Under the pieces are notes generated by a model. That model did no database searches. It saw only the letters and a list, made by a program, of their open reading frames with translations, and was not told the DNA's origin. DNA of 64,000 bases from Bacillus sp. AZ43 (lineage in GTDB: Bacteria; Actinomycetota; Actinomycetes; Mycobacteriales; Geodermatophilaceae): positions 1 through 64,000 of the forward strand of contig SPQJ01000001.1 in NCBI GenBank assembly GCA_004570425.1, written 5' to 3'. The position numbers were made by a program, and so were the translations under genes. Below, piece after piece: positions 23,192-31,261 of this stretch (its first letter is position 1; each line of letters opens with the position of its first letter).

Positions 23192-24961
23192 TCAGCGCAC
23201 CGGGAAATCGGTACTCGCGGTGGTGGCGGTGAACTCGTCGAGGCGCACGGTGACCGAGAGGGTCCAGGTGCCGGCGCCGGGGATGGCCATCCCGTCGCCG
23301 ACGTAGTGCCCCGGGCCGGCCGGTTCCAGGTCGACCTCGAGCGGGCCGAGGTCCTGCGACCGCTCGGTGAGGGTCACCGTGATCGCCTCCGGCTGGGTCA
23401 GCCGGCCGGTGTCGTCGAACAGGTAGAGGTGCAGCGTGTTCGGTCCGGGCCGGGCGGGGTCGACCGACACCTGCACGCTGCCCGAGGGCCCGCCGCTGCC
23501 CTGCAGCGGCAGCACCACGTCGACCGGCTGCGCCACCGCCGACCGCGCCGGCGGCGTGCCGACGAGCACCGCGCTCAGCGCCAGGACGACGGCGGCGATC
23601 GCGAACTCGACGAGCACCGACCGGCGCAGGGCGGGCACGTGCTCGGCGGCGGCCTCCGCCTGCAACCGGCGGCGGGTGTCGGCGGCCTCCTCGACCGCCG
23701 GGTCGGCCCCCGGCGCGGCGAAGGCGTGCGCCGTCACCGTGCGGCGGCCCTTCGGCCGGGCCCGTCCGGCGCCCAGCCGCTGCTGCACCCAGACCCGCGA
23801 CACCCCGGCGGCGGCGAGGAGGGCCAGGACGAGCACCAGCTTGGCGACCAGCAGCCAGCCGTAGGTGGTCGCGAACAGCGCCGTCGGCGACTCGACCTCC
23901 CGCACCGCCTGCACCGCGCCGCTGACCACCAGCGCGGCGACGGCGCCGAACGCGACGCGCGACCAGGGTCCGAGCACGCGAGCCAGCTCCGCCCCGCCGG
24001 TCGCGGGCCTGAGCACGACGGCGAGCAGGGCGGCCAGGCCGCCGAGCCAGACGGCCATGCCCGCGGCGTGCACCGAGGCGACCACCACGGCGAGCCCCGG
24101 CCAGGGGCCGGCCACCGGGTGGCCGATGGCCGCGGTGGTTGCCACGACCCCGAGCGCGAGCACGCCCGCCACGACGGCCGGGCCGGTCGACGGCGGTGCG
24201 GCACGGCGCCAGGCCGGGCGCAGGACGAGGGCCAGCGCGAGGGCCAGCGCCGCCCGTGCCAGGAGCGTCCAGCCGGCCACCGACGACAGCGTGGCCCCCA
24301 GCAGGGTGGGGTCGAACACGCCGGACGGGCCGGTCGCGGCCGCGTAGGGGCCCTGCAGCAGGAAGGTCAGCACCGCGGAGCCCGCGACGGCGAGCGCGCC
24401 CCCGGTGGCCAGCCGGCGCAGCGCGGCGGAGCCCCAGCCGGCCGGCCAGCAGGCGAACGCCAGCACCGGCACGCCGACCGCCAGGGCCAGGCCGGCGAAG
24501 CCGATCCAGCGGCTGACCGGCAGCGCGGTCGCGACCACCGGGTCGACGGGGTCCTCGTCGGCGCCCGCCGCCGCGGCCACGAGCTCGCCGTCCCCGACGA
24601 CGAAGGAGTACGCGCCGGAGATCGGGTGCGAGTCGGCGGAGATGACGCGGTAGCTGACCAGGTAGCCCGCATCCGGCAGGCCGGTGCGCAGCGGGATGGT
24701 GAGGACCCGGCCGTCGACGGTGGCCGCGCCGCTGTCCACGCGCGCGCCGTCGCCGTCGAGGACGCGCGCGTACCCCGCGCCCAGGGACACGCCCTCGCTG
24801 AACTCGAGCGTCACCCGGGCCGGTACGGCGTCCAGCCGGGCGCCCTCCCCGGGATCGGTGGAGACCAGGGTGGCGTGCGCGGACGCGGGGGCGGCGAGGA
24901 CGACGCCACCGCCCAGCCACGCCCCGAGCAGGACGCCCAGCAGGACCCAGGAGCGCCTCAC
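23192..24961 (-). CDS. CopC-CopD fusion copper importer (YcnJ-like)
   Basis: A 589-residue fusion. The signal peptide ends ASA, leaving His29 (HATLVSTDP) as mature N-terminus, a CopC copper ligand; ISADSHPISGAYSF closes the CopC domain near 125. About eight membrane helices of the CopD domain follow (roughly 145-390), then a ninth helix and a beta-sandwich tail like YtkA/FixH from about 470. Such fusions import copper for oxidase assembly. GTG at 24961 overlaps the anti-sigma stop (GTGA), so copper import is coupled to the sigma-regulated unit. Confidence 0.9.
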   Translation of the reverse strand: MRRSWVLLGVLLGAWLGGGVVLAAPASAHATLVSTDPGEGARLDAVPARVTLEFSEGVSLGAGYARVLDGDGARVDSGAATVDGRVLTIPLRTGLPDAGYLVSYRVISADSHPISGAYSFVVGDGELVAAAAGADEDPVDPVVATALPVSRWIGFAGLALAVGVPVLAFACWPAGWGSAALRRLATGGALAVAGSAVLTFLLQGPYAAATGPSGVFDPTLLGATLSSVAGWTLLARAALALALALVLRPAWRRAAPPSTGPAVVAGVLALGVVATTAAIGHPVAGPWPGLAVVVASVHAAGMAVWLGGLAALLAVVLRPATGGAELARVLGPWSRVAFGAVAALVVSGAVQAVREVESPTALFATTYGWLLVAKLVLVLALLAAAGVSRVWVQQRLGAGRARPKGRRTVTAHAFAAPGADPAVEEAADTRRRLQAEAAAEHVPALRRSVLVEFAIAAVVLALSAVLVGTPPARSAVAQPVDVVLPLQGSGGPSGSVQVSVDPARPGPNTLHLYLFDDTGRLTQPEAITVTLTERSQDLGPLEVDLEPAGPGHYVGDGMAIPGAGTWTLSVTVRLDEFTATTASTDFPVR

Positions 24962-25602
24962 GCGGGCACCCGCCGCCCGGCGAGCGCGCGCAGCGCGCCC
25001 CGGCGGCGGCCCCGCCACGCCACCGCGGAGACCAGGACCACGCCCGCCAGCAGCAGCACGTGCGCGCCCGCCCGCTCGGCGTGCACGTGCCCCGCGCCGA
25101 GGTCGGCGAGGGTGACCGGCAGGAGGAGCCCCGCGAAGGTGGCCAGGAACGGCAGCGCACCGGCCGCGAGCCGGGGGCCGGCGGCGACGGCGAGGAAGGC
25201 CGCGGCGACGGCGAGGTTCCACGCGCCCGACTCGTGCGCCATGTGCACCGGCGCGCTCATCGCGCCGGCGCCGGAGGTCAGCACCGGCCAGGCGAACGCC
25301 GCCTGGGCGACGCCCACGGCGAGCAGGGCCAGGCGCAGCGCGGAACCGATCAGCCGGGACCGCGCCTCGGCGGCGGCGCCCGGCAGCTCCCGCGGCAGGG
25401 CCGCGAGCACCGCGACCGTGAGGTCGGGCACAGCCGGTGCGGGGGCGAGCCGGGCCCGGCGGGTGACCGTCGCGGCAGCCTCCGCCCACTCGGCGCAGGC
25501 CGGGCAGGCGGCGAGGTGCCGGTCCACCTCGGCGGACGGCAGGCCGCCCGCCTCGCCGTCGAGGCGTGCGGAGAGGGCCTCGCGGAACGGAACGCACGTC
25601 AT
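24958..25602 (-). CDS. Zinc-finger anti-sigma factor, multi-pass membrane
   Basis: A 214-residue protein. The first 45 residues hold the zf-HC2 signature His29-x3-Cys33-x2-Cys36 (RHLAACPACAEW), the cytoplasmic domain that holds an ECF sigma factor inactive. About five membrane helices follow, including His/Met-bearing loops (GAMSAPVHMAHESG and GAGHVHAERAGAHV) that could sense copper directly. It is divergent from the ECF sigma gene across 97 bp and heads the copper operon. ATG at 25602 leaves the zinc motif at the expected distance. Confidence 0.88.
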   Translation of the reverse strand: MTCVPFREALSARLDGEAGGLPSAEVDRHLAACPACAEWAEAAATVTRRARLAPAPAVPDLTVAVLAALPRELPGAAAEARSRLIGSALRLALLAVGVAQAAFAWPVLTSGAGAMSAPVHMAHESGAWNLAVAAAFLAVAAGPRLAAGALPFLATFAGLLLPVTLADLGAGHVHAERAGAHVLLLAGVVLVSAVAWRGRRRGALRALAGRRVPA

Positions 25603-25699
25603 GCTTGGTTGGTCGTCCACGGGGGCCGTACGGTTCCCGGCCGGACGGAGAAAGGTGCTCCGCACCTCCGGAGGGGTCCTCCGCGACGAGAAACGGGAC

Positions 25700-26263
25700 A
25701 TGGACGAGCTGCAGCGCACGGCGAGCGAGGCGGCCGGTGGCGACCCCCTGGCCGCGGCGGCGTTCGTGCGGGCCACGCAGGCCGACGTCTGGCGGCTGTG
25801 CGCCGCGCTGGGCGACCCGGGCTCGGCCGACGACCTGACGCAGGAGACCTACCTGCGCGCCTTCGGTTCGCTGCACCGCTTCGAGCACCGCTCGTCGGTC
25901 CGCACGTGGCTGCTGTCCATCGCCCGCCGGGTGTGCGCCGACGCGGTCCGCTCCCGGCGCCGCCGCCGGCTGACCCTCGTCCGGGACGACGCCGACCTGG
26001 AGACCCTGTCCGGGCCGGTGCACGGCGATCCGGTGGCCGAGGGCGCGACGGTCGAGGACCTGCTCGCCCGCCTCGACGTCGACCGGCGCGAGGCGTTCGT
26101 GCTCACCCAGCTCCTGGGGCTCTCCTACGCGGAGGCCGCCGAGGTGGCCGGCTGCCCCGTGGGCACCGTCCGCTCGCGGGTGGCGCGCGCCCGGGCCGAT
26201 CTGATCGCCTCCCTCGACGGGGTGGAAGGCGGCGACGGCGAGAGCGACGCGGCTCACGCCTGA
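25700..26263 (+). CDS. ECF sigma factor of the copper regulon
   Basis: A 187-residue ECF sigma factor: region 2 DDLTQETYLRAFGSLHRF (about 44-61) with the RTWLLSIARRVCADAVR helix, and region 4 LLGLSYAEAAEVAGCPVGTVRSRVARARADL near 135-165. It is transcribed away from its probable anti-sigma partner, and the intergenic region carries a CTCCGCACCTCCGGAG-like dyad. Sigma factors near CopC-CopD in actinobacteria (SigC-type) respond to copper limitation; that role fits here but is inferred from neighbours. Confidence 0.88.
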   Translation: MDELQRTASEAAGGDPLAAAAFVRATQADVWRLCAALGDPGSADDLTQETYLRAFGSLHRFEHRSSVRTWLLSIARRVCADAVRSRRRRRLTLVRDDADLETLSGPVHGDPVAEGATVEDLLARLDVDRREAFVLTQLLGLSYAEAAEVAGCPVGTVRSRVARARADLIASLDGVEGGDGESDAAHA

Positions 26264-26371
26264 CCCCTGCGGCGGCGGGCCGGGGCGCCGCGGCGCCTAT
26301 GCTGCCCGACGGTCCTGAATCGCCACCCGGCGTTCTCCGGCCGTTCACCATCCCCGAGACGGAGTCGTCGC

Positions 26372-26989
26372 GTGCCCTTCAGCCTCACGCCCAAGGACTC
26401 GAGCTTCTACCCGCTGTTCACCGCGTCCGCGGAGAACCTGGTGGCCGCCACCGACGTCCTCAGCGAGTTCATCCACGACCACGCCCGCCGGGAGGAGCTG
26501 GCCGGCCGGCTGCGCGACCTCGAGCACTCCGCGGACCAGACGACGCACGCCATCTTCCGCCAGCTCAACACGAGCTTCGTGACGCCGTTCGACCGCGAGG
26601 ACATCTACTCGCTCGCCAGCAACCTCGACGACGTCATGGACTACGTGGAGGCGGCCGCCGACCTGGTCATCCTCACCGGCCTGGGCACCTTGCCCGCCGA
26701 GATGAGCCAGCAGGTGGCGCTCCTGCAGCGCTGCGCGCAGACCACCGCCGAGGCGATGCCGCGGCTGAAGACGCTCAAGGACCTCTCCGACTACTGGATC
26801 GAGGTCAACCGGATCGAGAACGAGGCCGACAAGCTCTACCGACGGCTGCTGTCCCGGCTCTACAGCGGGGAGTTCGACGCGCTGGAGATCCTGAAGCTCA
26901 AGGAGGTGGCCGACCAGCTGGAGGAGGCCGCCGACGCGTTCGAGCACCTGGCCAACGTGGTCGAGACGATCGCCGTCAAGGAGTCCTGA
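26372..26989 (+). CDS. DUF47/PhoU-like phosphate transport accessory protein
   Basis: A 205-residue all-helical PhoU-like protein (DUF47): SSFYPLFTASAENLVAA, EHSADQTTHAIFRQLNTSFVTP, DREDIYSLASNLDDVMDYVE. The acidic repeats are the metal-cluster motifs of the family. It ends six bases before the Pit gene, the standard DUF47-pit pair, and probably gates phosphate uptake. GTG start, supported by the conserved N-terminal FSLTPKD segment. Confidence 0.9.
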   Translation: MPFSLTPKDSSFYPLFTASAENLVAATDVLSEFIHDHARREELAGRLRDLEHSADQTTHAIFRQLNTSFVTPFDREDIYSLASNLDDVMDYVEAAADLVILTGLGTLPAEMSQQVALLQRCAQTTAEAMPRLKTLKDLSDYWIEVNRIENEADKLYRRLLSRLYSGEFDALEILKLKEVADQLEEAADAFEHLANVVETIAVKES

Positions 26990-26994
26990 GCCGC

Positions 26995-27993
26995 ATGGAC
27001 GCGGCCTTCATCGGTCTGATCATCATCGTCCTGGTCGCCCTGGCCTTCGACTACACCAACGGCTTCCACGACGCCGCCAACGCCATCGCGGTCGCGGTCT
27101 CCACCAAGGCGCTCACCCCGCGCGTGGCGCTGGCCCTCGCCGCGGTCATGAACCTCGTCGGGGCGCTGCTGTCGACCGAGGTGGCCAAGACCGTCGGCGC
27201 GGGCATCATCGACCCGCCCGAGGGCACCGGCGGTCTGGAGATCGTCTTCGCCGCCCTCATCGGGGCGATCACCTGGAACATGATCACCTGGTGGTACGGG
27301 CTGCCCTCGTCGTCGTCCCACGCGCTGATCGGCGGCCTGGTCGGCGCGGCGCTCGCCGCGGCCCACTCCGTGCAGTGGATGGGCGTCTTCGAGAAGGTCA
27401 TCATCCCGATGATCGTGTCGCCGCTGGTCGGCTTCGGCCTCGGCTACCTGTTCATGCTGCTGCTGCTGTGGAGCTTCCGGCGCGCGCACGTCTCGAAGGC
27501 CAACCGGAACTTCCGCTACGCCCAGATCGTCAGCTCGGCGACCATGGCGCTCGGGCACGGCATGCAGGACGCCCAGAAGACGATGGGCATCATCACGCTC
27601 GCCCTGTTCACCGCCGGGGAGATCGACTCCTTCGAGGTGCCCTTCTGGGTCGTCCTGGCCGCCGCGGCGGCGATCAGCGCCGGCACCTACGCCGGTGGCT
27701 TCCGGATCATGCGGACGATGGGCCGGCGGATCATCCAGCTCACCCCCGCCGGCGGCTTCGCCGCCCAGACGGTGGCCTCCAGCGTCATGGTGACGACGGC
27801 GACGGTCTTCGCCGTGCCGGTGTCGACGACGCACATCACGACGACGTCGATCATGGGCGTCGGCGCGACCCGCCGTCTCTCCGCGGTCCGCTGGGGCGTC
27901 GCCGGCAACATCGTCGCGGCCTGGGTGGTCACCCTCCCGGCCGCCGGCGCCGTCGCCGCGCTCGCCTACTTCCTCACCACCCTCGTCGTCTGA
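26995..27993 (+). CDS. Inorganic phosphate transporter, Pit family
   Basis: A 332-residue polytopic protein with the two Pit signature repeats: FDYTNGFHDAANAIA (about 19-33) near the start and the GHGMQDAQKTMGIITLAL counterpart in the second half, each followed by SSSSHAL / VSTTHITTTSI motifs. About ten membrane helices. Pit carriers take up metal-phosphate with protons at low affinity. It is co-transcribed with the DUF47 gene and followed after four bases by an exporter gene. Confidence 0.93.
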   Translation: MDAAFIGLIIIVLVALAFDYTNGFHDAANAIAVAVSTKALTPRVALALAAVMNLVGALLSTEVAKTVGAGIIDPPEGTGGLEIVFAALIGAITWNMITWWYGLPSSSSHALIGGLVGAALAAAHSVQWMGVFEKVIIPMIVSPLVGFGLGYLFMLLLLWSFRRAHVSKANRNFRYAQIVSSATMALGHGMQDAQKTMGIITLALFTAGEIDSFEVPFWVVLAAAAAISAGTYAGGFRIMRTMGRRIIQLTPAGGFAAQTVASSVMVTTATVFAVPVSTTHITTTSIMGVGATRRLSAVRWGVAGNIVAAWVVTLPAAGAVAALAYFLTTLVV

Positions 27994-27997
27994 CGCC

Positions 27998-29407
27998 ATG
28001 ACCGGCGGCCGGGGCGGGGCGCTCGCGCTGGGCAGCGCGCCCGGCCGGTGGCTGGTCGCGGTCACCGTGCTCGCCTCGGGCATGGCGTTCCTGGACGCCA
28101 CGGCCGTCCAGGTGGCGCTGCCGTCGATCGGCGAGGACCTCGACGCCTCGCTGTCGGGACTGCAGTGGACGGTGAACGGCTACACGCTCACGCTCGCCGC
28201 GCTGATCCTGCTCGGCGGTTCGCTGGGCGACCGGTACGGCCGGCGCCGCGTCTTCGTGCTGGGGGTCGTCTGGTTCGCCGTCGCCTCGCTGCTGTGCGGG
28301 CTGGCGCAGGACACCGGGCAGCTGGTCGCCGCACGGGCGCTCCAGGGCATCGGCGGGGCACTGCTGACGCCGGGCAGCCTGGCGCTGATCCAGTCCTCGT
28401 TCCGGCACGAGGACCGCGGCCGGGCCATCGGCCTGTGGTCGTCCCTGTCGGGCATCGCGGTGATGGTCGGCCCGTTCCTCGGCGGGCTGCTGATCGATGC
28501 CGTGAGCTGGCGGCTGATCTTCCTGATCAACGTCCCGGTCGCGGTGCTCGTCGTCGTCATCGCCGGCCGGCACGTCCCCGAGAGCCGGGACGGCGGCACG
28601 CACGGCCGCTTCGACGTCGCCGGCGCGGTGCTCGGGGCGGTCGCCCTCGGCGGCGTCACGTACGCGCTGATCGCCGCCGAGGAGACCTTCGCCCGCACCG
28701 ACGTCGTCGTCTCGGCGGCCGTCGGGATCGCCTCGGCGGTCGCGTTCGTCGTCCGGGAGCGGCGGGCCGCCGACCCGATGCTCCCGCTGGGGGTGTTCGC
28801 CGACCGGCAGTTCACCGGCGCCAACCTGGCCACCCTCGCCGTGTACGGCGCCCTGGGCGGCAGCGGGCTCTTCCTCGTCCTGCAGCTGCAGAACGTGCTC
28901 GGCTACGGGGCGGCGGCGGCCGGGGCCGCCATGCTGCCGTCCGTCCTGCTGCTCACCGCCCTGTCGCCGCGGGCCGGCGCGCTGGCGCAGCGGATCGGCC
29001 CGCGGCTGCCGATGACCGCCGGTCCCCTGCTGGTCGCCGTCGGCACCGTCCTGCTGGCCTTCGTCGACGGCGACGCGCCCTACGTCGTGGAGATCCTGCC
29101 GGGGTCGGTCCTGCAGGGGCTGGGGATGGCGCTCACCGTCGCGCCGCTCACCGCCACCGTGCTCGCGGCGGCGCCCGACGCGATGGCCGGCGTCGCGAGC
29201 GGGGTCAACAACGCCGTGGCGCGGGCCGCGCAGCTGCTGGCGGTGGCCGCGCTGCCGGTCGCGGTCGGCCTCGGCGGCGCCGACTACGCCGATCCCGTCG
29301 CGCTGACCGACGGCTACCGCATGGCCACGCTGCTCTGCGCCGGGCTGTTCGCGCTGGGCGGTGCGGTCTCCTGGGCGACCATCCGGAACGACGTCCTGAG
29401 GGCCTGA
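27998..29407 (+). CDS. DHA2-family MFS drug exporter
   Basis: A 469-residue major facilitator with about 14 predicted helices. Motifs seen: FLDATAVQVALPSIGEDL (motif D1), GGSLGDRYGRRRVF (motif A, about 75-88), ARALQGIGGALLTPGSLALI (motif B/C) and WRLIFLINVPVA. This is the EmrB/QacA-type proton antiporter pattern. It starts four bases after the pit stop, so it may be read from the phosphate promoter, though its substrate is unlikely to be phosphate. No TetR or MarR regulator lies beside it. Confidence 0.88.
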   Translation: MTGGRGGALALGSAPGRWLVAVTVLASGMAFLDATAVQVALPSIGEDLDASLSGLQWTVNGYTLTLAALILLGGSLGDRYGRRRVFVLGVVWFAVASLLCGLAQDTGQLVAARALQGIGGALLTPGSLALIQSSFRHEDRGRAIGLWSSLSGIAVMVGPFLGGLLIDAVSWRLIFLINVPVAVLVVVIAGRHVPESRDGGTHGRFDVAGAVLGAVALGGVTYALIAAEETFARTDVVVSAAVGIASAVAFVVRERRAADPMLPLGVFADRQFTGANLATLAVYGALGGSGLFLVLQLQNVLGYGAAAAGAAMLPSVLLLTALSPRAGALAQRIGPRLPMTAGPLLVAVGTVLLAFVDGDAPYVVEILPGSVLQGLGMALTVAPLTATVLAAAPDAMAGVASGVNNAVARAAQLLAVAALPVAVGLGGADYADPVALTDGYRMATLLCAGLFALGGAVSWATIRNDVLRA

Positions 29408-29428
29408 TCCCGCTCCGCGGACCCTGCG

Positions 29429-29463
29429 TTGCATATGTCCATCGATCTGGTAGACATATCCCC
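29429..29463 (+). promoter_or_regulatory. Promoter with inverted repeat upstream of the leader peptide
   Basis: TTGCAT (29429-29434) and TAGACA (29451-29456) are 16 bp apart, a reasonable promoter pair. They overlap a dyad ATATGTC (29433-29439) / GACATAT (29453-29459), a likely operator that would respond to sulfur or iron-sulfur status. The leader ATG begins at 29464. Confidence 0.5.
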
Positions 29464-29547
29464 ATGGCGGCGACGGCGGTGCTCCTCGTGGGGCGGATCC
29501 ACGTCGACCTGCAGCGCGTCTGCACCGCCACCTGTCCGGGCTGCTGA
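29464..29547 (+). CDS. Cysteine-rich leader peptide (attenuator of the TauE gene)
   Basis: A 27-codon open frame starting MAATAVLLVGRIHVDLQ and ending RVCTATCPGC then stop. HVDLxRV followed by cysteines is the hallmark of the actinobacterial putative leader peptides placed before sulfur-metabolism genes. Three of the last eight codons are Cys, so ribosome stalling when cysteinyl-tRNA is scarce could alter translation or transcription of the downstream exporter. A gap of 104 bp separates it from the TauE start. Confidence 0.72.
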   Translation: MAATAVLLVGRIHVDLQRVCTATCPGC

Positions 29548-29651
29548 CTCCCCGCGCCTGAGGCCTCTCCTCTCGCACGTCCTCCCCCGCTCGCCCGCCG
29601 CTGCGGCGCCCGTTCGCGCGCCCGCGGTCATCCAGACTCGGAGTCAGACCC

Positions 29652-30656
29652 GTGAAGACCCTCGTCCTGCTCGCCCTCGTCGGCCTGGGCGCGCAACTCG
29701 TGGACGGCAGCCTCGGCATGGCCTACGGCGTCACGTCGACCACCCTGCTGCTCGCCATCGGCACCAACCCGGCGGCCGCCTCGGCCACGGTGCACCTCGC
29801 GGAGATCGGCACGACGCTCGCGTCGGGTCTCTCGCACTGGAAGTTCGGCAACGTCGACTGGAAGGTCGTCGCCAAGATCGGCCTGCCCGGCGCGGTCGGC
29901 GCCTTCGCCGGCGCGACGTTCCTGGCCAGCCTCTCGACCGAGGTCGCCGCCCCGGTCATGTCACTGATCCTGCTGACGCTGGGCGTCTACATCCTGGCCC
30001 GCTTCACCCTGCGCGGCATCGACCGCCGGCACCTGGGCAAGCCGATGCGCAAGCGCTTCCTCGGCCCGCTGGGCCTGGTCGCCGGCTTCGTCGACGCCAC
30101 GGGCGGTGGCGGCTGGGGTCCGGTGGGCACGCCGGCGATCCTGGCCAGCGGCCGCATGGAGCCGCGCAAGGTGATCGGCTCCATCGACACCTCGGAGTTC
30201 CTCGTCGCCCTGGCCGCCAGCCTCGGCTTCCTGTTCGCGCTGGGCTCGCAGGGCATCAACCCGACCTGGGTCGCCGGCCTGCTCATCGGTGGCCTGATCG
30301 CCGCCCCGATCGCCGCCTGGCTGGTGCGGCACATCCCGCCGCGCCTGCTCGGGTCCCTCGTCGGCGGCATCATCGTGCTGACCAACACCCGCACGCTGCT
30401 GAAGAGCGACTGGATCGGCGCCGACGACGCCACCCGCTACGCCGTCTACGCGGTGATCTACCTGGTGTGGGCCGCCGCGGTGGCGCACTCCTACCGCGAG
30501 TACCGCAAGGACCGCGCGCTCGAGTCCGCCGACGCCGTCGCCGCCGAGGCGGAGCGCAAGGCGGCGGAGGCCGAGCGCAACGTCGCCGTCGACCTGGACG
30601 CGGCCGCCGCGCCGGAGCACGTCCCGGCCGGCCGCCCCAGCGCCCCGCGCGACTGA
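29652..30656 (+). CDS. TauE/SafE-family sulfite or organosulfonate exporter
   Basis: A 334-residue membrane protein with eight or so helices and the two TauE repeats: DGSLGMAYGVTSTTLLLAIG at residues 18-37 and DATGGGGWGPVGTPAIL around 143-159. A charged, alanine-rich coiled tail follows residue 290. TauE/SafE carriers move sulfite, sulfonates or related anions. The cysteine-rich leader peptide directly upstream supports a sulfur role. GTG start at 29652. A strong hairpin follows the stop. Confidence 0.88.
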   Translation: MKTLVLLALVGLGAQLVDGSLGMAYGVTSTTLLLAIGTNPAAASATVHLAEIGTTLASGLSHWKFGNVDWKVVAKIGLPGAVGAFAGATFLASLSTEVAAPVMSLILLTLGVYILARFTLRGIDRRHLGKPMRKRFLGPLGLVAGFVDATGGGGWGPVGTPAILASGRMEPRKVIGSIDTSEFLVALAASLGFLFALGSQGINPTWVAGLLIGGLIAAPIAAWLVRHIPPRLLGSLVGGIIVLTNTRTLLKSDWIGADDATRYAVYAVIYLVWAAAVAHSYREYRKDRALESADAVAAEAERKAAEAERNVAVDLDAAAAPEHVPAGRPSAPRD

Positions 30657-30665
30657 GGCCTCGAC

Positions 30666-30705
30666 CGAGAGGCCCCGTCCGGCACCAGCCGGGCGGGGCC
30701 TCTCG
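30666..30705. terminator. Bidirectional terminator hairpin
   Basis: Two 18-base arms (30666-30683, 30688-30705) pair with a single G-T wobble around a four-base loop. It lies between the convergent TauE and SRPBCC genes, ten bases past one stop and six past the other, and so serves both. Confidence 0.75.
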
Positions 30706-30710
30706 GCGTC

Positions 30711-31190
30711 CTAGCGGTCTGCGGCCGGGATGTGCTGCGGCGCCACCTGCCAGTTCCGGAACACGAACCGGTGCACGGACTTCAGGCCGACCAGCACCAT
30801 CGCCGAGACGACCGGCTTCAGCCATCCCCGCGCCACGACGGTCGTCGTGCGCGTCACCCGGGTGCCACGGGGGTGCGGCACCAGCACGAAGTCGTCCTCG
30901 AGCGCGTCCAGGTGGCGGCCGAACCCCAGCGTGGTGGTCTCCATGTGGAACCGGAGACGGGCCGGCGGTTCCCAGACGGTGATCCGCTGGTGGACGGTGC
31001 CGGCGGTCGAGCGGCACTCGCGCTCGGCGCCTGGGCCGCCCTCCCCCGACGGCAGCGCGCACTCGTGCGGCCGCGGCGCCCCGAGGTAGAAGACCGGGCA
31101 CAGCGGCCGCAGCCGGAGACGCGAGTCGCACAGCAGCCGCCAGGTGTCGGCCGGGGACGACGGGATCACCCGCGTGGTCGTGACCCGCAC
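30711..31190 (-). CDS. SRPBCC-family protein (polyketide cyclase/START-like)
   Basis: A 159-residue START-like ligand-binding fold: opening strand VTTTRVIPSSPADTWRLL, mid strands VHQRITVWEPPARLRFHMETT, then VPHPRGTRVTRTTTVVARGW and a long C-terminal helix. GTG 31190 was chosen because GGAGGG lies nine bases upstream and a TATGCT -10 box lies at 31243-31248. The ATG at 31247 would fall inside that box. The ligand is unknown; such proteins bind lipids or polyketides. Confidence 0.72.
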   Translation of the reverse strand: MRVTTTRVIPSSPADTWRLLCDSRLRLRPLCPVFYLGAPRPHECALPSGEGGPGAERECRSTAGTVHQRITVWEPPARLRFHMETTTLGFGRHLDALEDDFVLVPHPRGTRVTRTTTVVARGWLKPVVSAMVLVGLKSVHRFVFRNWQVAPQHIPAADR

Positions 31191-31261
31191 CCCCGCACCG
31201 CCCTCCGCCGACCGGATCCGGGCCCCGCGGCACGGATCCCGCAGCATAGGGGCACGGCGGC

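Noticed and set aside
22407-25160. 917-codon minus-strand frame
   Set aside because: The DUF1775 protein begins at 23156; upstream codons are the wrong frame of the CopC-CopD gene.
23306-26263. Very long (985-codon) plus-strand frame
   Set aside because: Only its last 187 codons, the ECF sigma factor from 25700, are real; the rest is antisense to CopC-CopD.
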